Origin: Congeria kusceri
Lineage: Eukaryota > Mollusca > Bivalvia > Myida > Dreissenidae
Direction: 5' to 3'
NCBI GenBank assembly: GCA_027627225.1
Contig: JAPFQT010000038.1
Location: 1,426,001 to 1,490,000 of the forward strand
DNA: 64,000 nt
Below are positions 1 to 11,385 of the stretch, one piece after another (position 1 is the stretch's first letter; every line of letters starts with the position of its first letter). The notes below the pieces were generated by a model. That model searched no databases. It worked only from the letters and a program-made list of their open reading frames with translations, and had not been told where the DNA came from. A program made the translations under genes and the position numbers.

Positions 1-1
1 T

Positions 2-3000
2 GTGGGGGGTCTGTCTTCGGTTAAACATACCGAAGTTAAACATCTTTTAGATAGCAATACATCTATTCAAATTTTAGCCCTTCAAGAAACAAAACTTAAG
101 GGCAATAATCAAAAAGGTATCCCCGGTTTCCATACAGAGTTTAAAAACTACTGTAACTGTAACCATAACTCTGCCGGCGGTTTAGCCTTCTACGTTAAAA
201 ATAATTTAAACTATGAGGTATTGGGTGTGAATGACATTTTAAAAGATGATGGTAGTGCTTTAATCGAAGTGCTGGCAATTAAGGCTATAATAAATAAGAA
301 CCGACCCCTTATCCTGGTCAACATATACTCAAGAGGATGTGATCTTGAGTCGTTAAATAAAATAAGTTCACAACTACGGACCATTAAAGGACCCCATGAT
401 ATCATTTACACGGGGGACTTTAATGCACATCACCCCGCTTGGGGTTCCCCGAAATCTGATGCGGGAGGCAAAGCAGTCATGACCTGGTTGGAAGAGCAAG
501 ATCTCGTTCTGCTCAATGACGGTTCGCCAACCAGGCTTGACTACACAGGAACCATGACTCATATTGACCTCACCGTAGCCAGCCCTGAGATTTCTTGCAC
601 TTCTGCCTGGGAACCGTTACCTGATAGCTTAGGATCTGATCACTTCCCTCAAATAGTCACCCTGTGTAATTATATTACACAGGGAACTGATGCCCAGGAT
701 TCAGGGGAACCCAGATTTGTATTTAATAAGGCAAATTGGGATCAGTTTAGGGACCTCTGTGCAGATCTTACCCTGGCAGACATTCACACTCAAGATCCTT
801 TTGTTTTCTGTAAAGATCTCACCAATAAATTACTGTTCATTGCTGAATGCAGTATTCCGGCCTCTTCCGGCCAAAACAGGCGGGGAAAGTCAGTCCCGTG
901 GTGGAGCGATGAATGCGCCAAAGCTGTACAGGACAGAAAAAAGGCACTAAAAATCTTTAAAAAGAACCCCGCTGAGCATAATCTTAAAAATTATAGGTCT
1001 CTTGAAAACATAGCGAAGCGGGTCATTTTGGAAGCAAAACAGAAAAATTGGAAGGAATTCTGTGAATCCATTGATATTAAACACTCAACATCACAAAAAT
1101 TTTGGCAAAAAATTCACAGAATCAAAGGAATTTCTAACTGTCCTGTTCCTCTTCTTAAATTTAACGGCGAAATTGCCTGTACCCCAAGAGACAAGGCTCA
1201 ATTTTTGGTTCAACATTTTAAATCCGTATCTAGTGATTCAAACCTCCACATTGAAACTTTGGATTATCAAAAACAGTTTGAATCACACAATAAAAACATT
1301 TTAACTGAGCCTGGGGATAATAATTGTCCTTTAAATAAACCTTTTTTAATTTCGGAACTAAAAGCAGCTATTGGTGGCAGGAAGGACTCTGCCGTGGGAC
1401 CTGACCGGCTCTCATATATGATGTTCAAGAACATGCCAGACCCCATTTTGAATATCTGGCTAGAGTTGTACAACAGGGTGTACATGACGGGTCTTATACC
1501 GCCCGAGTGGAAGCAGGCTACAGTGATACCGGTGCCAAAACCTGGAAAAGATAAATCTGACCCAAAATCATATAGGCCAATAAGTCTCACTTCTCATGCT
1601 GGAAAATTATTAGAAATTATGGTTAAAAATAGACTCGAGCACTTATTGGAAACAAAAAACATTTTGAACCCCTTCCAGTCTGGCTTTAGGAAAGGGCGTT
1701 CTACACTAGACCAGCTAGCTAGATTACAACATGACATCATTTACGCTAAAAACCGAAGGCAGTCAGTACTAGCAATATTTTTGGACCTTCAGGCTGCCTT
1801 CGACTTAACCTGGACATTCGGCATTTTGACTAAGCTAGCTGACTACGGTGTCACCGGAAACTGCTTCCACTATATTAGAGCTTTCCTTGAGGGTCGAAAG
1901 ATCAAGGTCAGAGTCGATGGTGTGAGTTCAGATGAAGCCATAACCGAAAGAGGCACCCCCCAGGGGTCTGTCATCTCTCCCCTACTGTTCTCCATCATTG
2001 TCAATGACCTGCCTGAAACTGTAAAGACATCAGGCCTGGTTATCTCCCAATATGCCGATGATTCCGGCACCTGGTTAATGGGGTCCAAACCGTCAACCCT
2101 GCAAAAAAAGGCCCAAGCAGGGCTGGACTCTATATGGCAATGGGCCATCAAATGGGGATTTAAAATCTCTCCCACAAAAACTGTAGGAATACTGTTTGGC
2201 AACCAAATTCAGCACTCTTTGGACCTAACTTTAGGCGGCACCAAAATTATTTTTGAAAAAGTGGTGAAATTCCTAGGTATGTACCTAGACAAACAGTTAA
2301 CCTTTATTCACCACTTCAAACATTTGGCAGAAAGGTGCGAAAGGGACCTAAATTTAATGAGGATGCTGAGAGGCACAGGTTTCGGTTCAGATAAAAATAG
2401 TCTTCTCCTCCTCTACAAGTCCCTTATACGTCCAAAGATAGATTATGGGGCCCAAATCTATTCATGTGCTACGCCAAACGCCCTAAAAATGGTAGATACC
2501 ATTCAAAATAAGGCCCTCAGGATTGCTCTACGCGCACTGCCGTGTACGCCCGGCTGTACAATGGAGGGGGAGGCGGGGGTGCTGCCCCTCACCCTGCGTC
2601 GCAAACAACAAACACTTCAATATTGGGCCAGGGCTCAGTCCAGACTCTCAAACCCTGTCAACAGGTTATTTGGTACCGGCACTTTCATCAGGGGCCGGGA
2701 GCTTAGGAAGAAGCATGTTGCTTACCCATTTGGGGCCAGCACCCGGACCCTGGTGGAAGAGGCCGGTCTCAAAGATGTCATTGTGGCAGACATGAGTCCC
2801 TCTGAAACTCCCCCCTGGTTGCTACATCCCCCGGAGGTCGACACTTATCTATCCACAATTATAACGAAATCTGACTCACCGCACCTCGTGAAGTCAGAAA
2901 CTCTAAATTACATTAATACAAAGTATGCTGAGTATCTAAAAATTTATACCGACGGCTCCAAATGCCCTGACTCTGGCTTGGTTGCCAATTCCTTTGTAAT

Positions 3001-3802
3001 TCCTTCAAAAAACATTCAAAGAACATCCAGACTCAGCAACAACCTCTCTATTTATTCGGCAGAACTTTTGGCCATTAGTTTTGCAATGTGCTGGATATAT
3101 GTTAACAAGCCAACTAAGACTGCTATATCCTCGGACTCTCTGTCATCTCTTGAGTCCATAAAAAACAGAAATAGCAGGTCTAGGCCTGACATTTTAAATG
3201 AAATCTTGGAACTTAATCAACAGTGCCTAGACAAATCTTTACAGGTCACTTTAGTTTGGTGCCCAGCACACGTCGACATTCCGGGCAATGATATGGCAGA
3301 CAGGGAGGCTAAGGAGGGCCTCAAAAGGGTGTCGGTTGATATAGGTGTCCCACTAGGCCCTACTGAAATATATTCCCGGGCTAAAACATTTGTTATGCGG
3401 GAATGGAATAATGCTCCGCCCGCTGACACAGCATATAATGCCCCCTTTGTAGCTCAGAAAACCCTCAGTCGGCCATATCGATATTCATCTAATATCATTT
3501 TGGACAAATGTATAACCCGACTGAGGATGGGGACCAGTTTGCTACCTGCCAGTGCAGGAAAGCACATTCTAAAACTGGACCCCCTGTGCTCTCAATGTGG
3601 GACCCCCTATACGGCCGACCACCTGCTGTCACAGTGCATCCAGTTTAACACACAGAGAGATAAATTAAAATCTACCTTCTCTCAACTAAATCTTAACTTT
3701 AGCATTAAAAACATCCTAGACCCTACGGGCAATAATAAACTGCCAGTATATAAATCTTTGGCAACTTACTTAGTTGATTGCCAAATTACTGATAAAATCT
3801 AA
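2..3802 (+). CDS. Non-LTR retrotransposon ORF2 (endonuclease-RT-RNase H), 5' end cut by window
   Basis: This is the polyprotein of a LINE-type element that nicks target DNA and reverse-transcribes its RNA in place. The frame is open for 1,266 codons. The APE-like endonuclease motifs are visible: LALQETKL near residue 25, GDFNAHHPAW near 138, HIDLT near 187 and GSDHFP near 211. The reverse transcriptase follows, with RPISLTS, QSGFRKGRST, FLDLQAAFD (near 593), GTPQGSVISPLLF and YADD (bases 2051-2062). An RNase H domain has YTDGSK near 981, SAEL near 1020 and WCPAHVDIPGNDMAD near 1085. A C-terminal Cys-Cys-His-Cys motif (CSQCG...DHLLSQC) lies near 1197. An RNase H plus this knuckle fits the I/Nimb-like group rather than CR1 or RTE; this is inference. 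The first in-frame codon is not ATG, so the true start lies upstream of the window. All catalytic motifs look intact, so the copy may be young. Confidence 0.95.
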   Translation: MGGLSSVKHTEVKHLLDSNTSIQILALQETKLKGNNQKGIPGFHTEFKNYCNCNHNSAGGLAFYVKNNLNYEVLGVNDILKDDGSALIEVLAIKAIINKNRPLILVNIYSRGCDLESLNKISSQLRTIKGPHDIIYTGDFNAHHPAWGSPKSDAGGKAVMTWLEEQDLVLLNDGSPTRLDYTGTMTHIDLTVASPEISCTSAWEPLPDSLGSDHFPQIVTLCNYITQGTDAQDSGEPRFVFNKANWDQFRDLCADLTLADIHTQDPFVFCKDLTNKLLFIAECSIPASSGQNRRGKSVPWWSDECAKAVQDRKKALKIFKKNPAEHNLKNYRSLENIAKRVILEAKQKNWKEFCESIDIKHSTSQKFWQKIHRIKGISNCPVPLLKFNGEIACTPRDKAQFLVQHFKSVSSDSNLHIETLDYQKQFESHNKNILTEPGDNNCPLNKPFLISELKAAIGGRKDSAVGPDRLSYMMFKNMPDPILNIWLELYNRVYMTGLIPPEWKQATVIPVPKPGKDKSDPKSYRPISLTSHAGKLLEIMVKNRLEHLLETKNILNPFQSGFRKGRSTLDQLARLQHDIIYAKNRRQSVLAIFLDLQAAFDLTWTFGILTKLADYGVTGNCFHYIRAFLEGRKIKVRVDGVSSDEAITERGTPQGSVISPLLFSIIVNDLPETVKTSGLVISQYADDSGTWLMGSKPSTLQKKAQAGLDSIWQWAIKWGFKISPTKTVGILFGNQIQHSLDLTLGGTKIIFEKVVKFLGMYLDKQLTFIHHFKHLAERCERDLNLMRMLRGTGFGSDKNSLLLLYKSLIRPKIDYGAQIYSCATPNALKMVDTIQNKALRIALRALPCTPGCTMEGEAGVLPLTLRRKQQTLQYWARAQSRLSNPVNRLFGTGTFIRGRELRKKHVAYPFGASTRTLVEEAGLKDVIVADMSPSETPPWLLHPPEVDTYLSTIITKSDSPHLVKSETLNYINTKYAEYLKIYTDGSKCPDSGLVANSFVIPSKNIQRTSRLSNNLSIYSAELLAISFAMCWIYVNKPTKTAISSDSLSSLESIKNRNSRSRPDILNEILELNQQCLDKSLQVTLVWCPAHVDIPGNDMADREAKEGLKRVSVDIGVPLGPTEIYSRAKTFVMREWNNAPPADTAYNAPFVAQKTLSRPYRYSSNIILDKCITRLRMGTSLLPASAGKHILKLDPLCSQCGTPYTADHLLSQCIQFNTQRDKLKSTFSQLNLNFSIKNILDPTGNNKLPVYKSLATYLVDCQITDKI

Positions 3803-5900
3803 TTTAACTCCGAATGGGGGCCCTGCGGCTGTATTTAGACATCTTTTACCACCCCGATGTACATGATATTATATATTACCCTTGTTTCCCTATATTTTAA
3901 TGAAATTATGTGTGAATAACACATTTTCTAATAATCTAGATTGGAATTGGTATGATTCCCTATATATAACTGCTTCTTGGTATGTATACTACACTTCTTA
4001 TAACAACTTACTCGTAAAAGGGTTACAAGAGTATTCTCACTCTTATTTTCCCATAGTTGGTTGAAATATAGTGTGTATATCACATTTTTTTTCATAATTT
4101 AATATGGATTCGATGTGTAGTTCCTTATATCTTATAGTCTTCTGTGTGTACTTCACACTTTTTTAATAGTTTAACATGGAAAAGGGTCAGAGAGTACCTT
4201 TTCCCTTCTATTGTCCCTATAAATTACTGATATTTAGTGTATTTATTACACCCATTTAGTAGCCTGAGAGGGAATCTATGTGTATCCCACTTTTTTTTTT
4301 TTTTTTTTAAATAAACATACACTTAAAATAAAATAAAATAACAATACAATTATAGCCGCAGGAATGCCCCTATTCTTTTTTTCCCATCCCAACCTCTCTG
4401 TGTGATTACATGAGTTGAGCTGGACTGGGCGCACAGGAAGATGGTGACATAGGTATTAATTTCAATCAGTTTTCATTACATTCATTTGTATACACATGTA
4501 TATACATGTATACATGTATTTGTTGATAGCCGGGCCCTCCCCCAACCTTGACCAATCTGATTGACCAAGGATTCTTTATTTTAAAAACATTCCTTAGTTA
4601 AGCAATTTGCTCTATCTACAAACATCACATATTAATAAACCCTATTTTATTGCAGTTTTTATACTAACTGGGGAAGACCCAGGTTTTTTCAATCTTTTAA
4701 TGTGTAAATTACAATGAGGTAACCCATTTGGGTAGTATTTTTTAAACTATTTGTCAAATATCTTGAACATATTACTAATACTGTTCTATTCCACTATAAT
4801 TATATTAATTTGACAAATACTTGGATCATCTTGATGATGGTGATCATTTTACATTAATTCTTACTATTAAGTTCTTAATATATCAAACTACCCCTTTTAA
4901 GTGTCACCATTTGTGTAAATCACGTGATCCTGTGCGCCCCCCTGGTCCCAATACCTCAATATTCCTATTCAGCACTGCCGGCCTTGCTCACCTACCCCAC
5001 CGGACCCATCTCTTAAAACCCATGTACGTGACAGAGTTTGAATTTCACAGGCCCCCCAGGGTGACTCTCTATTTTACTTGTATATAAGTGTACAGCACTG
5101 CTAGTTATTCTTAAATGTTTGCAATTTATTTTATCCTTGATATTTTTAAAGGCCCTAGAAAGTAAGCCGTTTGATAGCTAGCTATGAATGGAAGTGTATA
5201 TAAGATCTTATACTATTTTATTGTACAATAGTGTATTATAATTTTACATTCCATTTTACTTTTTAAGTCATCACCCTGGGGCAGGTCATTTTTTGCATAT
5301 AGCCCAACAATATTGAGTTAATCCTAATGGACAGGGTCTTAGGTTGGAGCACCATGTTATATTCCCTGTCCACAAGTGTTCAGCATTGTTAAAAGCATGT
5401 CTATGGTTGTAACATCCAATCCTAAGTTAAAACAGTATTTACAATGTACAAATATTTAAATATAATGTAATAATACAACAATACTTATCTGAAGACAATC
5501 TTTACCCTAGAAATCCAATACTACATAGATAGCAATAATTTAAATAGCTATTGTTTTTTGTTTTTGTTTTTTAATAGAAAAAAAAGTACTATGTAGATAT
5601 GCTAGACATTTCCTTGTCCCCATTTTATACCTTCCTGTTAACTAATGACATGCACCCCATACTTAATTTGTAAAACAATGCTGAACCACTTAGAGATCTG
5701 GACTTGTTTAATAATTATCCTAGACTATTTGTAAATAACATACCATCTGTATATATACATTGCCTTTTAAATTATATAATATATATAAAATATGGTGATT
5801 AACATCAACACCATTCCAGATCTCTAAGTTTTAAGACTCCAACAATCCCGTTACATCTTTTGATGCTAATGGGTCTGAAAAAAGAAAAAAAAGAAATTGA
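3803..5900 (+). mobile_element. Probable 3' UTR of the LINE element
   Basis: The stretch after the ORF2 stop has no coding signal. It is AT-rich and ends near 5850-5900 with GATGCTAATGGGTCTG followed by an A-rich tract (AAAAAAGAAAAAAAAG), which looks like a LINE 3' terminus. An alternative end is the short AAATAAAATAAAATAA tract near 4325-4341. I cannot decide between them without other copies. No target-site duplication can be tested because the 5' end is outside the window. Confidence 0.45.
3905..4295 (+). repeat. Diverged tandem units with small hairpins in the LINE 3' UTR
   Basis: Short inverted repeats of the form GTGT-N5-ACAC recur at about 3907-3923 (ATGTGT gaata ACACAT), 3981-3995, 4071-4085, 4143-4157 (GTGTG tactt CACAC), 4237-4251 (GTGTA tttat TACAC) and 4278-4290. 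Similar T-rich and TAATTTAATATGGA-like flanks follow several copies, with spacing of roughly 70-95 bases for most of them. They look like degraded copies of one unit. Confidence 0.55.
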
Positions 5901-7379
5901 GAAAAATATAGAAATAATGTGTTTTTACTCAGTTTATTCTTATACAGTTGGGCTATTCACCACTTTTTCCCTCGTTATATGTTATTTTTGACTGAATTTA
6001 GAAAACATTCAATTGATCTTAGCCTGTAATAAGGTACAGTCTTTTCCTAAATTTCCATTTTAAAAACAGTAAAATAGTCATTTTTAAGTCCAAGATGCAA
6101 ATTTTTTTCTTTCCCTTCTATATAACAGTAATTTTATGGTACAAGGGAGCTAACTCTCACAAAACTACAATCTCAAGAATAACAACATCCACGATTTGTC
6201 TCCCTTTAATAAATAATTTTAATTAGAAAGGAACAGTGTGTATTTTGTGCATAATAGCTAAGTTATAATACCAATATAAGATGAAATTATATGCATTTTA
6301 GAATTTGTTCTCTATAAGTAATACATTTTCTCTATAGTGATGTGTAATTACCTCACAGCTATCAGCATTTGTACATTTATTATATACAGTTCCATATAGA
6401 CTCAACGAATTTAACCTTAATGTATCAATGTATCTGTCTATTAAATATATTTTATACAAAAAGTTTTTTTATGTTAAGCACCGCATCCGCACTGCAAAGA
6501 ATTCTATGTGTAGTACCCTTTAGAAGGGATGTACAGATATTAAATAAAAAGCAAAGCTATATGTTAAGCAGTGTGCTCGGGCAATGGTTTTTAACCGAAG
6601 TCCCGAGGGTAAACAAATCCACTCGTTCACACCACACTACCTTGTCACCAACGATTATGCCAATTAGGTGCGTCCCTCTTGATAAGAGATGGTTCTGTAC
6701 CAGTTAACAATGCCAAATAAAATATAATATACAGTAACATTGATCCATTCTTGTTTTTTTGTGTTTATGTGCATTTGATTAGCACATTGCGTTTTTAACT
6801 AAAACATCTCAATTTACGGGTTTACCATACACCTGTCAGCCTTCTTAACACCTACTTATCTTTACACAAATCAAATGTTTAATTGGGGTACTTTAATTGA
6901 AGGGCATAACAACATTGCAAGCTACACAAAACAAACAAAACGCACAATTTGCGAACAGAAATCGACGTAGTTAGTTATATGTACTTTTTTCAATCATGAA
7001 ATAGTATTGTGTTTTCAAAATAGTAGTATCTTCTAGATGTGAACTTAATTTTGCAACAATGCCGATCTATACGGTTATCCGGATAGTATCCGGATATTAC
7101 ATACGAATAACCGGATACCAATTTTGGTAGCCGTTTACATCCCTAATGTAAATACAACAAAGAAGCTTTTGAAATCAGAACTTCAATGATCAATAATATT
7201 GTTTAAAGATAAATAAAATGTTTTCCTTAGCGCCTAAGTTTTGTTATCATAGCTTGTGTGTATTTATTTGACCATTTTATGTTGTAAAATTAATTACTGT
7301 TACACCTAGATACGTGACAGGAAAGAATGTGTATACTCATGTGTGAAGACGATGCACTGATGTATAAGTCTGGGTAAAG
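5901..7379. other. No gene recognised
   Basis: The sequence is AT-rich with stops in all frames. The only local structure I see is at 7072-7119, where TATCCGGATA-like words occur three times and one is inverted (GGTTATCCGG versus AATAACCGGATA). This could be the end of an old transposon. Nothing else is supportable. Confidence 0.5.
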
Positions 7380-7487
7380 TGTCTGTCTGTCTGTCTGTCT
7401 GTCTGCCTGCCTGCTTGCCTGCCTGCCTGCCTGCCTTTCTGTCGGCCCGCCCGTCCGTCCGTCCGTCCGCCCGTCTGTCTGTCTGTT
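7380..7487 (+). repeat. Tetranucleotide microsatellite (TGTC/TGCC/CGTC)n
   Basis: About 108 bases of GTCT, GCCT and GTCC tetramers with single-base drift between blocks. An open frame on the minus strand here is only the repeat read as Arg/Gln/Asp/Thr. Confidence 0.9.
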
Positions 7488-7675
7488 ATACAAAATGTCT
7501 TATAATCTTATAACTGCGTCATTTACATCATTTTGTAACAATTTAGAGTGAACCTATAATTGATAATCCTTCATTTAATCACGTCTACGGTGTATTTTTA
7601 TTTACATATTCTTAGACGAGTGCAGTAAGCTAAGTACGTCGAAAGGAAATGAGCTGAGTACATGTATAAAACACA

Positions 7676-8000
7676 TTATGCACCTTTCAATATTTCCCCC
7701 CCCCCCCATGGGGGGTGGGGAGCGGCCGACAAACCCAGGGGTATTGGACTAATTGTGTGGGGGGTTTTTTTTGTGGGGGTGGGGGTCTAATTCCCCACCC
7801 TAGAGCCAAGCAGGTTGTCTAAATCCGCTCAATGGGAGGTGCGTCATTGGTGTATCAAATTGCCGCGTGTGCCCTGAACAAGGTCTATATCCCGGCACCG
7901 GAATCATTTGGGGTGTCGGTCGGGAATTGCTTTCAGTCTAAAGTCCATATATGCCCGCCGCTCGCCTCACCCTGCGGGAAAAACATTGATAGGTGCATTA
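7676..8000. mobile_element. MITE with TTA target duplications, copy 1
   Basis: The element body (7679-7997, about 319 bp) starts TGCACCTTTCAATATT and ends AATGTTTTTCCC-like in inverse (ACATTGATAGGTGCA). TTA flanks it on both sides (7676-7678 and 7998-8000). Inverted subterminal matches extend through the C/G-rich block and the GACTTTAGACTGAAAGC region. A second copy of almost the same length lies at 20779-21099. The 3-bp TTA duplication is typical of the PIF/Harbinger superfamily; the assignment is inference. Confidence 0.8.
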
Positions 8001-8285
8001 TTTTCGATAAAAAACAACACACAATATAGTGTATACATGCCTGAATATTTAACACGGCAAAATGTACATATTACGTGTTTTTTAATGATATTGATAATAA
8101 CGCAGAAGAGCAAGGGGGCTCAATCGTAAACAGAGAGCAATCATTAAAGGGGACATATGAATCATAACAGGACTGAGGTGAGATCAAGTACAACAGCGGA
8201 GATCATTCATTACATGGGATACGCGTATCGACCATATTTCAACCATTCATGTCATTGTTCATTATAGCAGAGACCGATCAGAACA

Positions 8286-8526
8286 GGTTGAGGTCAATCA
8301 TGTCAGTGAGATCAATCATAGCAGGGGAGATCAATCATTGCAGGGGAGATCAATAATAGCAGAAGAGATCATTCATAGCAGGGGAGATCAATAATAGATG
8401 GGGAGGTCAATCATAACAGGGGAGATCAATCATAACAGGGGAGATCATTCATAGCAGGGCAGATCAATTATAGCAGAAGAGATCATTCATAGCAGGGGAG
8501 TTTAATCATAACAGAGGAGATCAATA
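8286..8526. repeat. 19-bp minisatellite
   Basis: The unit GATCAATCATAGCAGGGGA is repeated about 11-12 times in register, with variants at a few positions (AATAATAGCAGAAGA, ATTCATAGCAGGGGA). Weaker relatives of the unit extend upstream to about 8130. Confidence 0.9.
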
Positions 8527-11116
8527 TATATTTGTTGTTCCTTGCATATATGAATTTGTAATAGTTTTAATCTAGATATAAATTCTTCTTGTTTTGTATG
8601 TTTCAAAACTACGTTTAGAATTCAACAAGAAGCAATCGGATTTTGTTATAGCTAATATTTGTTCGAGTAATTTCTAGGGATGCCAGACTAGCTGCGCGCG
8701 CATACGGATGTTTTGGCGGGATTTACATTAACGGTTCAAGGAAGGTGGTACGGACACATGGACCCATTAATTTGCATTTAAAGTCGTCTAATAACAAGAA
8801 TGTGTCTGATTCACGTAAGCATTATACTTCTGCAACGTCGGACGTGGTGTACATTCTTCTAAGTACGAGTTATGATTACTCGATAGGAAAGAAGACGTCC
8901 TGCAACGCTCCAATCAACACAAGGGAAGTAACTCATCTGACACTTACATGTATAGTAACAACTGACTGGATTGTCTCCCTTTGTGTAGTGAGATTCGTGC
9001 ATTGTCAACATTGTACATTTTACAAAGAGTGAATAAACTTGACCAGGTTGCTTATGATCACATGTATGAGATCACGGTTTGTTGCAACACACAACCCCGA
9101 ACTTGCCAAAATAGTAAGTTTTATTTCCACTTGTAGTATTTGACATTAAAGTTTTTTAGGAAAGGATTTCATTAAAACAAAATGCAATCCATCAAACAGA
9201 ACATTCATTCACAAGTTCAAAACAGTTTATTTTTTCAGAATAGGTCAAAAGTTGTAATTTTCATGATATTTTCTTTTAAATGACCCCGAAGAAGACAAAA
9301 TGGGCATTGAACAAAAATGTCCAAAAACTTGTTCCAAGTGTTCAACTAACAATACTTGCAAGAACCGGTGGTCTTTAATGAATTTTGTAAGTTTCTTCAA
9401 TACAGTCTTCGACGTTAAGCGGTGGACCTTGGACCGAGTCCACATAATTTTCGCTCTGTCCAACAAAAGTTTCAAGTAAACTGAACCAGCGGTCAAGCTA
9501 AGAAATTTCCATTGATAATTTTGATACCAGAAATCCCTAAAAATGTTCAGCCAATAATTTTTGGTAAAGCTAAAATCAACTTATTTGGATGCATACTTTT
9601 ATGTAAAGACGCCATAAAAGTCAGTGTCAAATTCGCAACAATTTGCGCTTGCGTATCCTTGTTTTTCTAAAACAAAGAACGCCTACTCTGCAATAAACAC
9701 ACTCCTTCTGCATCAGCGTGTCAATTTTCTATAAAATCTGTAAGCAGGAGGAGCTAGATTTACTACAGTCACCCAGTCAGCCAATGAGAATGCATTACAT
9801 TTCCAATATGTAGATGAGTGTAGTTGATAGAATGTTAATCACCCCGTCATTGTTGGTAAAGGTTTAGAAATTTGTAACACATTTTCGTGCATGTTGTTAC
9901 CTGCGTGTTTGTAACACCCACATAATAAATAAAATACTACATACTAACATTTTTCAGTATATTATTGTTTGCAAAATGTTTACTAAAAACACGAAATGGG
10001 ATGTTGACAAATTGTGTTTGCCAAATGTCAAAGGTACGTCTTCATTTGTTTTAAAAGAAAATATTGCTATGACTACGTGTGTTTTCTAATGAACGAGCTA
10101 TACAAAAGTATAACTATACACTGATTACACCCTAAAACTTATGCTGCCACATTTTCACGAAAGTTAGAGGAAGTTAAGTCAGTGAAAGTAAAAATGTTTT
10201 GTTACTCAACAATGGATTTTAAAAAAAATAATTGGACTCAAAGCATTTATAGTTAAAGGAGTGGGTTCGGGAGGGGGGGGGGGGGCTTTGGTAACAATTA
10301 CTGGGACCCCAACTCTTTAGGAGTAGGGAGTCCATGTTCTGCAATACTAGCGAGTGGAGCAGTTTCCATTTGATCTGCGCATTCGAGTAAATTTCATCCC
10401 AGGTACCAGCTCGGCCATTTGGGCCACTACTTAACTCAAATAGGCCTGGTATACACCTGGTATTTGATTTAACTGGCGATCTTGTATTAATATTTTGCCA
10501 TATTTTTATTGAGAGTGAATGTAATAAATACATGATTCATGTTACTGTTAGAATAAAAGTCTGAAAACCATAATTGCTTTCATTTTATTTTTTTTATAAA
10601 ATCATTGATGCTGTATATATACGTAAGAGGGAATGAAAATCTACAATCAAATTGTGGTCCACTAAATTGTTGTACGGTCCAGTTGATTTAGCTGGTTTGG
10701 TGAACCGACGGTCTACTGCTTTTAAAACTTATTTGTGCAGACTGGCAATATAACAAATTATTTAAGTATCAAAAACATATTTTTACACAGAAACAACAAC
10801 ATTAATAGCTGTTAATTTGTACTAGAACATGGCATATATTGGTCAGTTTCCCTGTTTATATTCTATACAGGAGCGATAACCACCTATTTTTTTCTTCATA
10901 TGATAGGTAGATGAAATTTTGCGCATATATATTGGGACATTTAAAGTATAAAACAAAGAACCTTGAAACTAAATTGTACTGTCATGAGTTTTTTTTCAGA
11001 AAACCATGAAAAAAGGTGTCAAAAAAATGGTTAAATAATGATGTTAAAATACATATTAACATTTGAAGCTGAACTTTGAGCTATTTTAATTTAAACAGCA
11101 CCACAAATAATATTAA
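8527..11116. other. No gene recognised
   Basis: AT-rich sequence. Short open frames such as 8745-9032 (+) and 9245-9496 (-) have no recognisable domain, no splice context and no repeat support. A G-run at 10271-10285 sits near a block at 10310-10360 (AGTCCATGTTCTGCAATACTAGCGAG). That block is similar to bases near 29226-29252, so it is probably an old dispersed repeat. Confidence 0.5.
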
Positions 11117-11385
11117 TTGAGGCATGTCGTGGGATAACCGGGCTTAATGATTGTGCGTTAAGTGTTGTCCCGGATTAGACTGTGAAGTCTGCACAGGCTT
11201 ATCCTGGACGACACCTTCCACTTATATGGTGTTTTCTGATTCAATGATGAAGTCTCTCCTTAACATAAATCCACTGTAGGCGTAAAGTGTTGTCTGGGAT
11301 TAGCCTGTGCAGACTGCACTGGCTAATCCAGGACGACACTTAAGGCACATGTATTAAGCCTGGTTTTCCCACGGCACGCCTCAAT
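11117..11385. mobile_element. MITE with about 30-bp terminal inverted repeats
   Basis: The left end AATTGAGGCATGTCGTGGG...ACCGGGCTTAAT is matched in inverse by the right end ATTAAGCCTGG...CCACGGCACGCCTCAATT. Inner inverted matches are built around CCTGTGCAGACTGCAC and GGACGACACTT. The length is about 269 bp. A shorter relative lies at 27272-27389. There is no coding capacity. The flanking AATT is shared with the terminal repeat, so the true target duplication is ambiguous. Confidence 0.8.

Noticed and set aside
8745..9032. 95-codon open frame
   Set aside because: No domain, splice context or similarity that I can recognise.
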